A stretch of 9,070 bases of DNA, from assembly GCA_965651255.1 (NCBI GenBank), contig CBFGRU010000123.1, forward strand, positions 1-9,070, in the 5' to 3' direction. A model generated the notes under the pieces. The model ran no database searches and was not told the origin of the DNA. It saw only the letters and a program-made list of their open reading frames with translations. Shown here one piece after another: positions 1-6,650 of this stretch (position 1 is its first letter; each line of letters begins with the position of its first letter). The position numbers were made by a program, and so were the translations under genes. Origin of the DNA: CBFGRU01 sp965651255. Its GTDB lineage: Bacteria; Planctomycetota; Phycisphaerae; Phycisphaerales; SM1A02.

Positions 1-25
1 AAGCGAGAAACCATCGATACCATGA
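1..25 (+). CDS. C-terminal tail of an upstream gene, probably nuoB (partial)
   Basis: Read from base 2, this frame gives SEKPSIP and stops at the TGA at 23-25. The stop overlaps the ATG of nuoC at 22-24 in an ATGA arrangement, the usual sign of two translationally coupled genes in one operon. In complex I operons the gene just before nuoC is normally nuoB, the subunit carrying iron-sulfur cluster N2, so nuoB is the best guess. Only seven codons are visible and they hold no diagnostic residue, so the identity rests on context alone. Confidence 0.4.
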
Positions 26-588
26 GCACCGCGAAGCAACCGCCGAATCTGGATCATCCGACACTGGCGAAGGTCAAAGCCGCCTTCTCCGATGTCAAGC
101 TGCGCGCAACGGAGTTTCGGGGCCAGACCACGCTCATCGCGCCGGTTGATCGGGCGCACGAGATCCTTCGGTTTCTGCGCGATGATCCCGGATGTGATTA
201 CAACTTCCTGAGTGATGTCGTCGGGCTGGACTACCTGAACTACCCGGCAGAGATGCCCGGACGGTTCGCCGTGGTCTGGCTGCTGCTCAGCCACAAGTTT
301 GATCGTCGATTGGCGGTCAAGGTGTATGTTGACCCTTCCGGGCAGACGAATGGGATTGATGCGGACCCTGCCCTTGAGGTAGACAGCGCCACCGATATCT
401 GGCCCGGGGCGGAGTGGACTGAGCGCGAAGTCTTTGACATGTTCGGAATTCGCTTCCGGAACCACCCGGACCTTCGCCGCATTCTGATGTGGAAAGAGTT
501 CCCCGCGCACCCGCTGCGCAAGGACTATCCGCTGCGCGGTCGCGGTGAGCGCGAGAGTTATCGAATGCTCGACCGCGAATCGCGCTGA
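22..588 (+). CDS. nuoC: NADH-quinone oxidoreductase subunit C (complex I 30 kDa subunit)
   Basis: A 188-residue subunit of the peripheral arm of respiratory complex I, which moves electrons from NADH to quinone on the cytoplasmic face of the membrane. It carries no cofactor; in the family it packs against NuoD and NuoB near the quinone site. The signature of the 30 kDa family is clear at residues 129-171: GAEWTEREVFDMFGIRF, then HPDLRRIL, then FPAHPLRKDYPL. The N-terminal part (about 35-105) matches the usual alpha/beta domain, including YNFLSDVVGLDYL. Length is normal for an unfused NuoC. The ATG at 22 overlaps the upstream stop by 4 bases, which supports this start although only a weak, distant AGCGAG precedes it. 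The frame is open to the left edge, so a longer form cannot be excluded. No nuoD follows: 36 bases after the stop, a gene on the other strand ends. Confidence 0.93.
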   Translation: MSTAKQPPNLDHPTLAKVKAAFSDVKLRATEFRGQTTLIAPVDRAHEILRFLRDDPGCDYNFLSDVVGLDYLNYPAEMPGRFAVVWLLLSHKFDRRLAVKVYVDPSGQTNGIDADPALEVDSATDIWPGAEWTEREVFDMFGIRFRNHPDLRRILMWKEFPAHPLRKDYPLRGRGERESYRMLDRESR

Positions 589-624
589 ACGTGACTGGTT
601 CGATTGCGATCGCCGCGAACTTTA

Positions 625-3600
625 TCAGCGGGGTGTGGTCGTCGAAGCATCGCGGAAGCGAATGGTTCCGCTGCGAAGATCCCACAGAATCTCACTGGCT
701 CGAGTCGGCGTGATCTGCCGTTCCGTTGAGAACATCGCAGGATTGCGCTGTGTTCCGCGAATCTGCATGAGCCCTGTCTCATAGTTGTAATCAACCGAGT
801 TCGCATTGATGGTATTGCCGAGTGACTCCAGCAGAACTCGTCGATTTGCCTCCGCCTCGGTGGCTCGCGCGATGAAGCGCACGAGTTGAATCTCGCCTCC
901 GAAATCCAGCCCACCCGGACTGGCGGCGGTGTCGCGCTGTCTGGCGGTGACCTCCAGCCGTGGTGCCTGCAGCGTCGCGGTTCGACCATCCAATCCGCGA
1001 TGGCGCATGGTCACATCGTTCATCATCGTCAGGTCGTACCGACCATCGACGACTTCCTTCATGGTCATGCCGCCGATCCACTCGAACATCGTGGAACCAC
1101 GCTCACCGAAGTCCGGCTCGGGCTCACCCGGTCGCGGTGGAGTGAGATCCTGAACGAGAAGCGAGCCCTGTCCGATCACTTCCGCATCACGCGATTTGGA
1201 ATCGAATGAAACCAGCTTTCCCTCGATGTAATGAACCTTGGGCGGCTCCGTTCGAGCGGCGGTTGTCCAGACCCGACTTTCCAGCGTCGCGGGTGCGCCG
1301 TGCGCGGTAAACGAGCGCAACTGCCGGTTCCGCTGCAGCGAGTCGTCCGTTCGTACTGCGGATTCGCCCTCACCGGCTGTGGACTCGGTTGCGCGGTCAC
1401 CGTCGGGCGACTCGATCACATCGAGTTCCATGACGATCTTCTCGCCTTTGATGGTTGATTCTTCAAGCGGCGTCGGTCGCGAGACCGCTTTCACCTTGCC
1501 GCGAACATCGACGCGCGCCAGATTCCGAGTCGGAAACTCATCGTACTGCAGCGAATCTTCCCACTCGACGACCAACGTCTCGCCCTGTGCATCGGCGAAG
1601 ACATCGCCTGCATCATCATCCCGCTCCCGCGTGAGAGGGGGCAGTTGCTCCACCGACGATTCCGCCTCGGCCTGATCCTCATCGGTCGCCGCGGCCCGAT
1701 TCATGCGCAGGTTGCCGCCTCCGTTCATGAGAACGCGGTAGTTTCCATCGGCCAGTCGATCAATCGTTGCCTGACTGCCCACCGCCACGAAGTTCGTGCT
1801 GCCCTCGTTCCCGACGATGCGTACGGGCAATCCGGTCATCTCCGCGTGTTCGCTGGTCGCGACGGCGAAGAGTCGATCGCCCGTGACGGTCAGGCCGTCC
1901 TGCAGGCGCACCGTCACCCGTTGTTCCGCGAGAAGGGTATCGAGTTCGACCCTTGTGCGCCGCTGCTCCGAATCGGCGAGGCCTTCGTTCCCTTCAGCCG
2001 CTTCGACCACCCGGTCAAACAGAGTCACGGTCAACTTCTCCGCATTGATCGACTGGGTCTCATCACTGGCGCTCGCGTTCCCGGTTACGACCAGAGTTCG
2101 CGGCGACATCTGCTCGAGTTCATCATTCCACTCAAAGTCCAGGCGCAATGCATCACCCAGCAGCGTGCTGGCCTGACCATCAAGCCCTTCGACGACCACG
2201 TTTCCGTTTGCTTCGATATAGCGAACGCTTTCTGCTTCACCCGTCCCTTCATCGGCGAAGGCAACCGTGAGTTCGTCTGTATTCATTCGGAAGCGTTCAT
2301 CCGAAGCGACATTGCGCACCACAACATCGCCTCGGAAGGTCGCGAGGCGCAATCGACCGCCGCGATCGGAGGTTCCTGCCCGCGTGCGGTCGGTGTCGCG
2401 CACGAATTGCAGTTCCACCCCGCGCGACCAGCGAATGTCCAGGCCGTCACTTGCTTCCGCTTCATGGCGTTGCGGGTCTTGTTGCGGTCCGAACGCACGT
2501 GCGTCTGCCTGTTCGCGCAGATTCATCGTGCCTGCACCCTGGAAGTATCCCACGTTTGTGTTCAGCGCGAAGGCAAACTCCGCCGCATCCGCGGTCAGAT
2601 CCGGGCTTGAGAGTTGCAATGGATAGGTATCGTTCCCGGTCAGTCGCACACGTTCATCAACACTGGTGTACACAATCCGCGAGCCAACGGCCTCGGCCTG
2701 TTGCACATCATCGAAGATGCGCACCGGCGTTCCGGTCAATGTCAAACGAACCGCATCGGCGCTGGGAAGGCGATCTGCTCGCTCGGTCACCGGAACCATG
2801 ACCAGACGTCCGGTGAACGCGACGATGATGTCTTCATCCGACGGGATCGGCGCCGAGATCGCGGTCGAATCCTGCAGCGGCATTCCCACTGCCGAGAGCG
2901 CAAGCATGGTGAACAGGGTCGAAGGCGTCGCTCCCCACTTTCTTCGTGAGTGATGTGCGACGGCCCGACTCGCGGGAAGCGGATGATTCACGGGTTGACG
3001 CCGTGCCGATGTTCCTGCATCTCTGTTGTTCATGGCAAACACGATGTCCATCCTGTCTCCGGTGACCGTTTGTCGCGCCCCCTCGGCCCCCCGAGAGATC
3101 GTGACCTGATCCATCAGCGTCAACTTGTAGAATCGTTCAGGTTTGTCGCTGCCACGCGCCTGCGCCGACGATGCTTCCTGCGTTGGTGAAGACGGTATTT
3201 GCGCTGGCTCACCCGAACCGCGCGCCGGTGGCTGCTCAGTCCTGATGGGCGAGTCCGCCGGCCGGCCGGCGCCTCTGCGCTCACTCTCCTGCCGAGGAGC
3301 ATCGCCATCAGCGTTCGATCCCGCAGGATGGGTCGCGCCATCGCCCGCTTCCTGCTGCTGGCGAAGCGCGGCTGCGAAGATGCGGATCGGCTCACTCTCT
3401 TCGACGGTCAGTCGCTCAATACCGGAAACCTTGTCGTACAGAATGCTCAAGCCCGTTCCCGTAAAGAGTGCGAGGTTCGAGGTCACGTGGACCACTCCAT
3501 CGCACCGAATCTCACCACCGGGGTCATTCAGTTCGGCTTCGTTGGTTTCAATTGTGATGGCGGGCTCATCGCGCGCCGGATCCGGCGCGACTCCATCGCG

Positions 3601-4122
3601 CGGTTCAAACACTTGAATGACGACGTTGTCGGTGATGTGCCCCGATTCAATTCGCTCACCTTCGCCGCGCTGCACGCGGCGCACCCGCGCGCGGTCACCG
3701 GTCATCGAGACGATGCGGCCATCATCGAGATACAGGAATGCAAGCGGGCGATCCATCTCGATTTCTCGATTTGGCAGCGGTGAAATGCGATCGGCGGTAT
3801 ACCGCTGCACGAGTCGCCCGTCTTCGCTGAAACCCGAAATGAACGCGCCTTCGGTCAGGCGGACGTTGATGTCATCGGGGTTCTCCGAGGATTGTCGTCG
3901 CTCCTCTTCATTCAGTGGATCGAGTGTGAGCTCCGCAAAGTCCTGAGGATCCAACGTCCCCTGCACATCGGTTTCGCCGGCGCGATTGGAGGTGATGATG
4001 ATGATCAGCACCGCCAGCGCGATCATCGCCGCACCGGCGACCAGCGCCACGCGAACACCCTGCGGCGAGCGCACGGGAGGCGGGCTGGGCCTGGATTCAT
4101 TCTGGCTGGCCATGTCGTTCAT
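625..4122 (-). CDS. Giant LptC/LptA (OstA)-like periplasmic LPS-transport protein
   Basis: A 1165-residue protein with one N-terminal membrane anchor (residues 23-44, VRVALVAGAAMIALAVLIII) preceded by a short cytoplasmic tail. Residues 85-250 resemble LptC, the inner-membrane LPS-transport protein. Then come a low-complexity A/G/P/E/R/S/Q linker (251-329), one OstA-like unit (339-363), and an odd stretch with a signal-peptide-like core (398-416). Residues 430 to the end form a long beta-rich array with repeated OstA/LptA patterns, such as NGNVVVEGLDGQASTLLGDA (639-658) and the paired TGTPVRIF (463-470) and TGLPVRIV (763-770). The inferred role is to pass LPS from the inner membrane through the periplasm as a beta-strand groove. 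E. coli LptC and LptA are each under 200 residues, so this is about six times larger than either. The start overlaps the kdsC stop by 4 bases (ATGA) with no Shine-Dalgarno, implying translational coupling; Met4 is an alternative start. No lptB ATPase gene lies downstream. The LptC/OstA class is fairly sure; the exact function is inferred. Confidence 0.75.
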   Translation of the reverse strand: MNDMASQNESRPSPPPVRSPQGVRVALVAGAAMIALAVLIIIITSNRAGETDVQGTLDPQDFAELTLDPLNEEERRQSSENPDDINVRLTEGAFISGFSEDGRLVQRYTADRISPLPNREIEMDRPLAFLYLDDGRIVSMTGDRARVRRVQRGEGERIESGHITDNVVIQVFEPRDGVAPDPARDEPAITIETNEAELNDPGGEIRCDGVVHVTSNLALFTGTGLSILYDKVSGIERLTVEESEPIRIFAAALRQQQEAGDGATHPAGSNADGDAPRQESERRGAGRPADSPIRTEQPPARGSGEPAQIPSSPTQEASSAQARGSDKPERFYKLTLMDQVTISRGAEGARQTVTGDRMDIVFAMNNRDAGTSARRQPVNHPLPASRAVAHHSRRKWGATPSTLFTMLALSAVGMPLQDSTAISAPIPSDEDIIVAFTGRLVMVPVTERADRLPSADAVRLTLTGTPVRIFDDVQQAEAVGSRIVYTSVDERVRLTGNDTYPLQLSSPDLTADAAEFAFALNTNVGYFQGAGTMNLREQADARAFGPQQDPQRHEAEASDGLDIRWSRGVELQFVRDTDRTRAGTSDRGGRLRLATFRGDVVVRNVASDERFRMNTDELTVAFADEGTGEAESVRYIEANGNVVVEGLDGQASTLLGDALRLDFEWNDELEQMSPRTLVVTGNASASDETQSINAEKLTVTLFDRVVEAAEGNEGLADSEQRRTRVELDTLLAEQRVTVRLQDGLTVTGDRLFAVATSEHAEMTGLPVRIVGNEGSTNFVAVGSQATIDRLADGNYRVLMNGGGNLRMNRAAATDEDQAEAESSVEQLPPLTRERDDDAGDVFADAQGETLVVEWEDSLQYDEFPTRNLARVDVRGKVKAVSRPTPLEESTIKGEKIVMELDVIESPDGDRATESTAGEGESAVRTDDSLQRNRQLRSFTAHGAPATLESRVWTTAARTEPPKVHYIEGKLVSFDSKSRDAEVIGQGSLLVQDLTPPRPGEPEPDFGERGSTMFEWIGGMTMKEVVDGRYDLTMMNDVTMRHRGLDGRTATLQAPRLEVTARQRDTAASPGGLDFGGEIQLVRFIARATEAEANRRVLLESLGNTINANSVDYNYETGLMQIRGTQRNPAMFSTERQITPTRASEILWDLRSGTIRFRDASTTTPR
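2851..3033 (-). other. Signal-peptide-like segment inside the LptC/OstA-like protein
   Basis: Codons 364-424 begin with Met364 (ATG at 3033-3031). A long basic, polar n-region follows, ending in HHSRRKW, then a short hydrophobic core (about 401-416, STLFTMLALSAVGMPL), then small-residue sites such as AVG (411-413) and ISA (422-424) that could suit signal peptidase. No strong Shine-Dalgarno precedes the ATG; an AGGA about 20 bases upstream is too far to be convincing. It looks like the start of a once-separate secreted LptA/OstA protein now read through in frame, but it could also be a plain hydrophobic linker. Confidence 0.45.
3136..3372 (-). other. Low-complexity linker within the LptC/OstA-like protein
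   Basis: Codons 251-329 encode a stretch dominated by A, G, P, E, S, R, Q and D with almost no hydrophobic residues (for example ADGDAPRQESERRGAGRPAD). It separates the LptC-like domain from the next OstA-like unit. It is probably disordered and would act as a flexible periplasmic tether. Confidence 0.7.
3991..4056 (-). other. Transmembrane anchor of the LptC/OstA-like protein
   Basis: Codons 23-44 encode an uninterrupted hydrophobic stretch of about 22 residues (V-R-V-A-L-V-A-G-A-A-M-I-A-L-A-V-L-I-I-I-I-T). A short polar tail precedes it and acidic periplasmic sequence follows. There is no AxA cleavage site or lipobox after it, so a retained single-pass anchor, as in LptC, is the best reading. 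Confidence 0.8.
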
Positions 4123-4634
4123 CCAAACAGCGCCAATGCATCATCCCACGCATCTTTGTGCTTCAGAAGATGTTCGATCGCTTCGCGAACCGCGCCGGTG
4201 CCACCAGGTCTGACGGTGACAAAATCTGATTCGCTCAGTACATCCCGAACCGCATCGGCCACGGCCATAGCATACCCGGCGATACGCATCATCGGCAGGT
4301 CGGGCAGATCATCGCCGAGCACCGCCACTTCCTCCGGCGCCAACTCCAGCCGATTCATCAACTGCACCAGCGATGCGCCTTTGTCGCTGGAACCCTGAAC
4401 AAGATGCTCGATTCCCAGTTCGTTCAGACGATGACGCAGCGCCATGCCCGATCGACCGGTGATGACCGCGATTTCAAAGCCCAGTGCGGTCCACATGCGG
4501 ATCCCTGCGCCGTCTCGAACGTGAAAGCGCTTGGTTTCGACTCCCTGGTCGTTCAGGTAGATCCCGCCATCGGTCAGGACGCCATCAACATCCAAACAGA
4601 GCATGCGGATGTTGGCAAAGACTTCGTCGGTCAT
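4119..4634 (-). CDS. kdsC: 3-deoxy-D-manno-octulosonate 8-phosphate phosphatase
   Basis: A 171-residue HAD-superfamily phosphatase of the small, cap-less KdsC type. It removes phosphate from Kdo-8-phosphate to give Kdo, the acidic sugar joined to lipid A, in the cytoplasm; the family works as a tetramer. The HAD motifs are all present: LDVDGVLTDG with nucleophile D15 and D17; ITGRSG with T59; SDKG with K85; and LGDDLPDLPMM with D108, D109 and D112. The C-terminal RPGGTGAVRE (142-151) matches the conserved tail of KdsC. Length is typical. A GAGGAAG Shine-Dalgarno at 4643-4649, 8 bases before the ATG, fixes the start. It lies 54 bases after kdsD, and its stop overlaps the start of the LptC-like gene by 4 bases, so the three genes very likely form one operon. 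A related NeuA-linked or other sugar-phosphate phosphatase is possible, but the kdsD neighbour argues for KdsC. Confidence 0.9.
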   Translation of the reverse strand: MTDEVFANIRMLCLDVDGVLTDGGIYLNDQGVETKRFHVRDGAGIRMWTALGFEIAVITGRSGMALRHRLNELGIEHLVQGSSDKGASLVQLMNRLELAPEEVAVLGDDLPDLPMMRIAGYAMAVADAVRDVLSESDFVTVRPGGTGAVREAIEHLLKHKDAWDDALALFG

Positions 4635-4642
4635 TTCCGTGG

Positions 4643-4649
4643 CTTCCTC
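4643..4649 (-). promoter_or_regulatory. Ribosome binding site of kdsC
   Basis: On the minus strand GAGGAAG sits 8 bases before the kdsC ATG at 4634. It is one of only two clear Shine-Dalgarno sequences in the window and supports the chosen start. Confidence 0.65.
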
Positions 4650-4688
4650 GCGGATCAGAAAGAGTTCATTGCCCGGCGCGCGAGCGGT

Positions 4689-5687
4689 TCAATCGCGCAC
4701 CACGCGCATGGAAATGAGGTCCTGCACATCAATCAGGCCGATCGGCTTTCCCTCATGATCAACAACGGGCACCTCGTCCAGCCGCTTCTCACGGATCAGT
4801 TGCACCGCATCGCGCACGAGGTCATCCACCGTCAGGTGCTTGGGGTGCTGCGTCATGACCGCGCTGATGCGCTGTTCCAGGCCCGCGGGATTCTGGCGCA
4901 CGAGTCGCCTCAGGTCCGCATCGGTGAAGATGCCCGACAACCGCCCTTGCTCATCGACCAGCACGATTGCGCCGGCCCGTCGATCGCCCTGCGCGCCTTC
5001 CAGCGCTTCTCGCACCGAAAGCCGATCAGGAATCACCGGCAGGTTGTCACCGACGCGAAACCGCAGCACTTCGACGACCGGCCGCAGCTCCGCGCCGAGC
5101 ATGCCGCCCGGGTGGCGCTTGTGAAAATCATCGGCCTTGAAATCACGTCGGCGACAAAGCGCGAGGGCCAGCGCATCGCCCACCGCCAGCATCGCGGTTG
5201 TGCTCGCGGTCGGCGCCAGGCGCAACGGACACGCCTCGGTGACATCGCCGGTGGAAACATGCACGGAGCTCAGTCGCGCCAGGGTTGAATCATCCTTTGA
5301 GGAAAGCCCGATCCGTTCGACGCGGTCGGCCTGCAGAATCGCCGCCAGATTGACGACTTCCTCCGTCTCGCCCGAGTGACTCATCAGCAGGACAACATCG
5401 CCTCGTCGAATGCGGCCGAGGTCGCCGTGAACCGCTTCAGCGGGGTGGATGAAGTGCGATGGCTGCCCCAGACTCGCGAAAGTGGCCGAGAGCTTTTGCC
5501 CGATGAGCCCGCTCTTTCCCATCCCGCTGATGACCAGGTGACCTTCGCAGTGTTCAATGAGATCCAGCGCCCGGTGCCACGGCTCTGCGATGCGGCCCGC
5601 CACGCGCCGCACGGCATCGGCTTCGGCGGTCAGCGCCTCCGCCAGGAACGCGGCTTCATCCGTGATGGTTTTTGCGGTATCAGGCAT
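4689..5687 (-). CDS. kdsD: D-arabinose 5-phosphate isomerase (KpsF/GutQ family)
   Basis: A 332-residue cytoplasmic enzyme that converts ribulose 5-phosphate to arabinose 5-phosphate, the first step toward Kdo. It has a sugar isomerase (SIS) domain (about 35-185) and two CBS domains (about 210-265 and 275-332). Visible motifs are SGMGKSG (54-60), HPAEAVHGDLG (81-91), SHSGETEE (103-110), LAPTASTT (157-164) and RHPGG (191-195). K58, E110, E151 and H192 fall one position before the active-site residues recalled for E. coli KdsD (K59, E111, E152, H193). Length matches the family (E. coli 328). The ATG at 5687 is chosen because the protein from there (MPDTAKTITDEAAFL) has the family's normal N-terminus. 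The 29 extra codons up to 5774 look non-coding and would overlap scpA. No Shine-Dalgarno precedes it. It heads the kdsD-kdsC-LptC-like operon and is divergent from scpA. Confidence 0.93.
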   Translation of the reverse strand: MPDTAKTITDEAAFLAEALTAEADAVRRVAGRIAEPWHRALDLIEHCEGHLVISGMGKSGLIGQKLSATFASLGQPSHFIHPAEAVHGDLGRIRRGDVVLLMSHSGETEEVVNLAAILQADRVERIGLSSKDDSTLARLSSVHVSTGDVTEACPLRLAPTASTTAMLAVGDALALALCRRRDFKADDFHKRHPGGMLGAELRPVVEVLRFRVGDNLPVIPDRLSVREALEGAQGDRRAGAIVLVDEQGRLSGIFTDADLRRLVRQNPAGLEQRISAVMTQHPKHLTVDDLVRDAVQLIREKRLDEVPVVDHEGKPIGLIDVQDLISMRVVRD

Positions 5688-5763
5688 CACAACAGCGGCT
5701 ATTCTACCCACGGGTCGATCCGCCGGATCACCCGCCCGGAGAGTCGTTCTTGGTACGAGCAGG
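5688..5763. promoter_or_regulatory. Divergent intergenic region between kdsD and scpA
   Basis: These 76 bases must hold the promoters for both the kdsD operon (leftward) and scpA (rightward), unless one is transcribed from farther away. No perfect sigma-70 -35/-10 pair is visible in either direction. A -10-like element for kdsD is listed separately. For scpA only a weak AGCAGG (5758-5763) touches the start. No operator dyad of note was seen. Confidence 0.5.
5701..5706 (-). promoter_or_regulatory. Candidate -10 element for the kdsD operon
   Basis: Minus-strand TAGAAT (five of six bases of TATAAT) ends 13 bases before the kdsD ATG, with no recognisable TTGACA at the usual distance. A start site 6-7 bases downstream would leave a leader of only about 6 bases. 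That fits the missing Shine-Dalgarno and suggests a nearly leaderless mRNA. A six-base match is weak evidence on its own. Confidence 0.3.
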
Positions 5764-6639
5764 ATGATGACCACCGCGAAACCGCTGCAGGATGAGTATC
5801 ACTTCACCCTTGCGAACTTCAAAGGGCCGCTCGACCTGCTTCTCTTCCTGATTCGTCGGGCGGAAGTGGACATCATCGATGTTCCGATCGCCACGATTAC
5901 CGATCAGTACCTCGCGTTCCTTCACCAGATTGACTCCATCGACATCGAGGTCGCAGGCGACTTCCTCGTCATGGCGGCGACGCTGATCGAGATCAAGTCT
6001 CGGGTCCTGCGACCAGCGCAACCCCGGGCCGATGGCGAATCGGGTGAAGCGGAACTCGCCGGTGATGATGAGTCCGGCCTCGATTCAAGCGATCCGCGGT
6101 TTGAGTTGATCCAGCAACTCCTCGCGTATCAGAAGTATCGCATCGCTGCGGAGGAACTGGATGCCCGGCGCGATGAGTTTGAACGACGGTTTGCCGTTCG
6201 TCCGCCAAAGTTTGCACCGCTGCCGGAAGAAGAAAACACCGCCGAGTTCGTGGAGTTCGAGATGGATGACCTCCATCTCATGGATCTCTTCGAGGCGTAC
6301 GACCGGATCCTCGCGACCATCGATTTCTCCAAGCTCGGCGAGCATGAAGTCGAGTACGACGATACCCCGATCGAACTGCACGCCGAAGATCTGGTCGATC
6401 GCATCAACCGCGCGGCGAATCGAACGATCACGCTTCAGGAAGCGTTCAGCGGGAAGCGTCGTGGTGAAGTGATCGGCCTGTTCCTTGCGACCCTCGAACT
6501 CGTGCGGCAACGTCGCGTGCGCGTGCGGCAGGATGAAATTCTCGGCGAAATCGTGCTTGAACTGAACACCACGCCGGAAGAGACCATCGCCGCGGATGAG
6601 AGCCGGGACGATGTCGAACCAACCGCGGAGTCGGACTGA
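5764..6639 (+). CDS. scpA: Segregation and condensation protein A (kleisin)
   Basis: A 291-residue kleisin that bridges the two heads of an SMC dimer and, with ScpB, forms the bacterial condensin that compacts and separates the chromosome. Numbered from Met 5767, the N-terminal SMC-binding region has the family signature FKGPLDLLLFLIRR (18-31), VDIIDVPIATITDQYL (34-49) and FLVMAATLIEIKSRVL (66-81). An acidic insert follows (about 89-110). The C-terminal winged helix (about 215-265) carries GEVIGLFLATLELVRQRRV and QDEILGEI. Length is slightly above the usual 240-270, owing to the insert and an acidic tail. Tandem ATGs at 5764 and 5767 are both possible starts. Longer forms from farther upstream would run into kdsD and lack family sequence. 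No scpB follows; the next gene is convergent, so scpB must lie elsewhere if present. Confidence 0.93.
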   Translation: MMTTAKPLQDEYHFTLANFKGPLDLLLFLIRRAEVDIIDVPIATITDQYLAFLHQIDSIDIEVAGDFLVMAATLIEIKSRVLRPAQPRADGESGEAELAGDDESGLDSSDPRFELIQQLLAYQKYRIAAEELDARRDEFERRFAVRPPKFAPLPEEENTAEFVEFEMDDLHLMDLFEAYDRILATIDFSKLGEHEVEYDDTPIELHAEDLVDRINRAANRTITLQEAFSGKRRGEVIGLFLATLELVRQRRVRVRQDEILGEIVLELNTTPEETIAADESRDDVEPTAESD

Positions 6640-6650
6640 GCTTCGCGCGA

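Noticed and set aside
606..613. Perfect palindrome GCGATCGC between nuoC and the giant gene, as a terminator or operator
   Set aside because: Eight bases with no loop and no T-run cannot form a useful terminator hairpin, and such palindromes are common in GC-rich DNA.
1645..2610. Long open frame of 321 codons on the + strand, antisense to the giant LptC/OstA-like gene
   Set aside because: It has no recognisable domain and is rich in R, H, A and C, as expected from reading GC-rich coding DNA backwards. The minus-strand protein shows coherent beta-strand patterns over the same bases.
3136..3372. Low-complexity region of the giant gene as a frameshifted or mis-sequenced stretch
   Set aside because: The frame stays open on both sides, OstA-like sequence resumes right after it in the same frame, and the composition fits a disordered linker.
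4404..5288. Open frame of 294 codons on the + strand across kdsC and kdsD
   Set aside because: It covers two clearly identified enzymes with intact catalytic motifs on the minus strand, and its own translation matches nothing recognisable.
5557..5763. Upstream extension of scpA
   Set aside because: The extra residues are antisense to kdsD, rich in A, R and S, and lack ScpA features. Family similarity starts shortly after 5767.
5688..5774. Upstream extension of kdsD to an ATG at 5774
   Set aside because: The 29 added residues have no family similarity and overlap the scpA start. The protein from 5687 already has the expected KdsD N-terminus and length.
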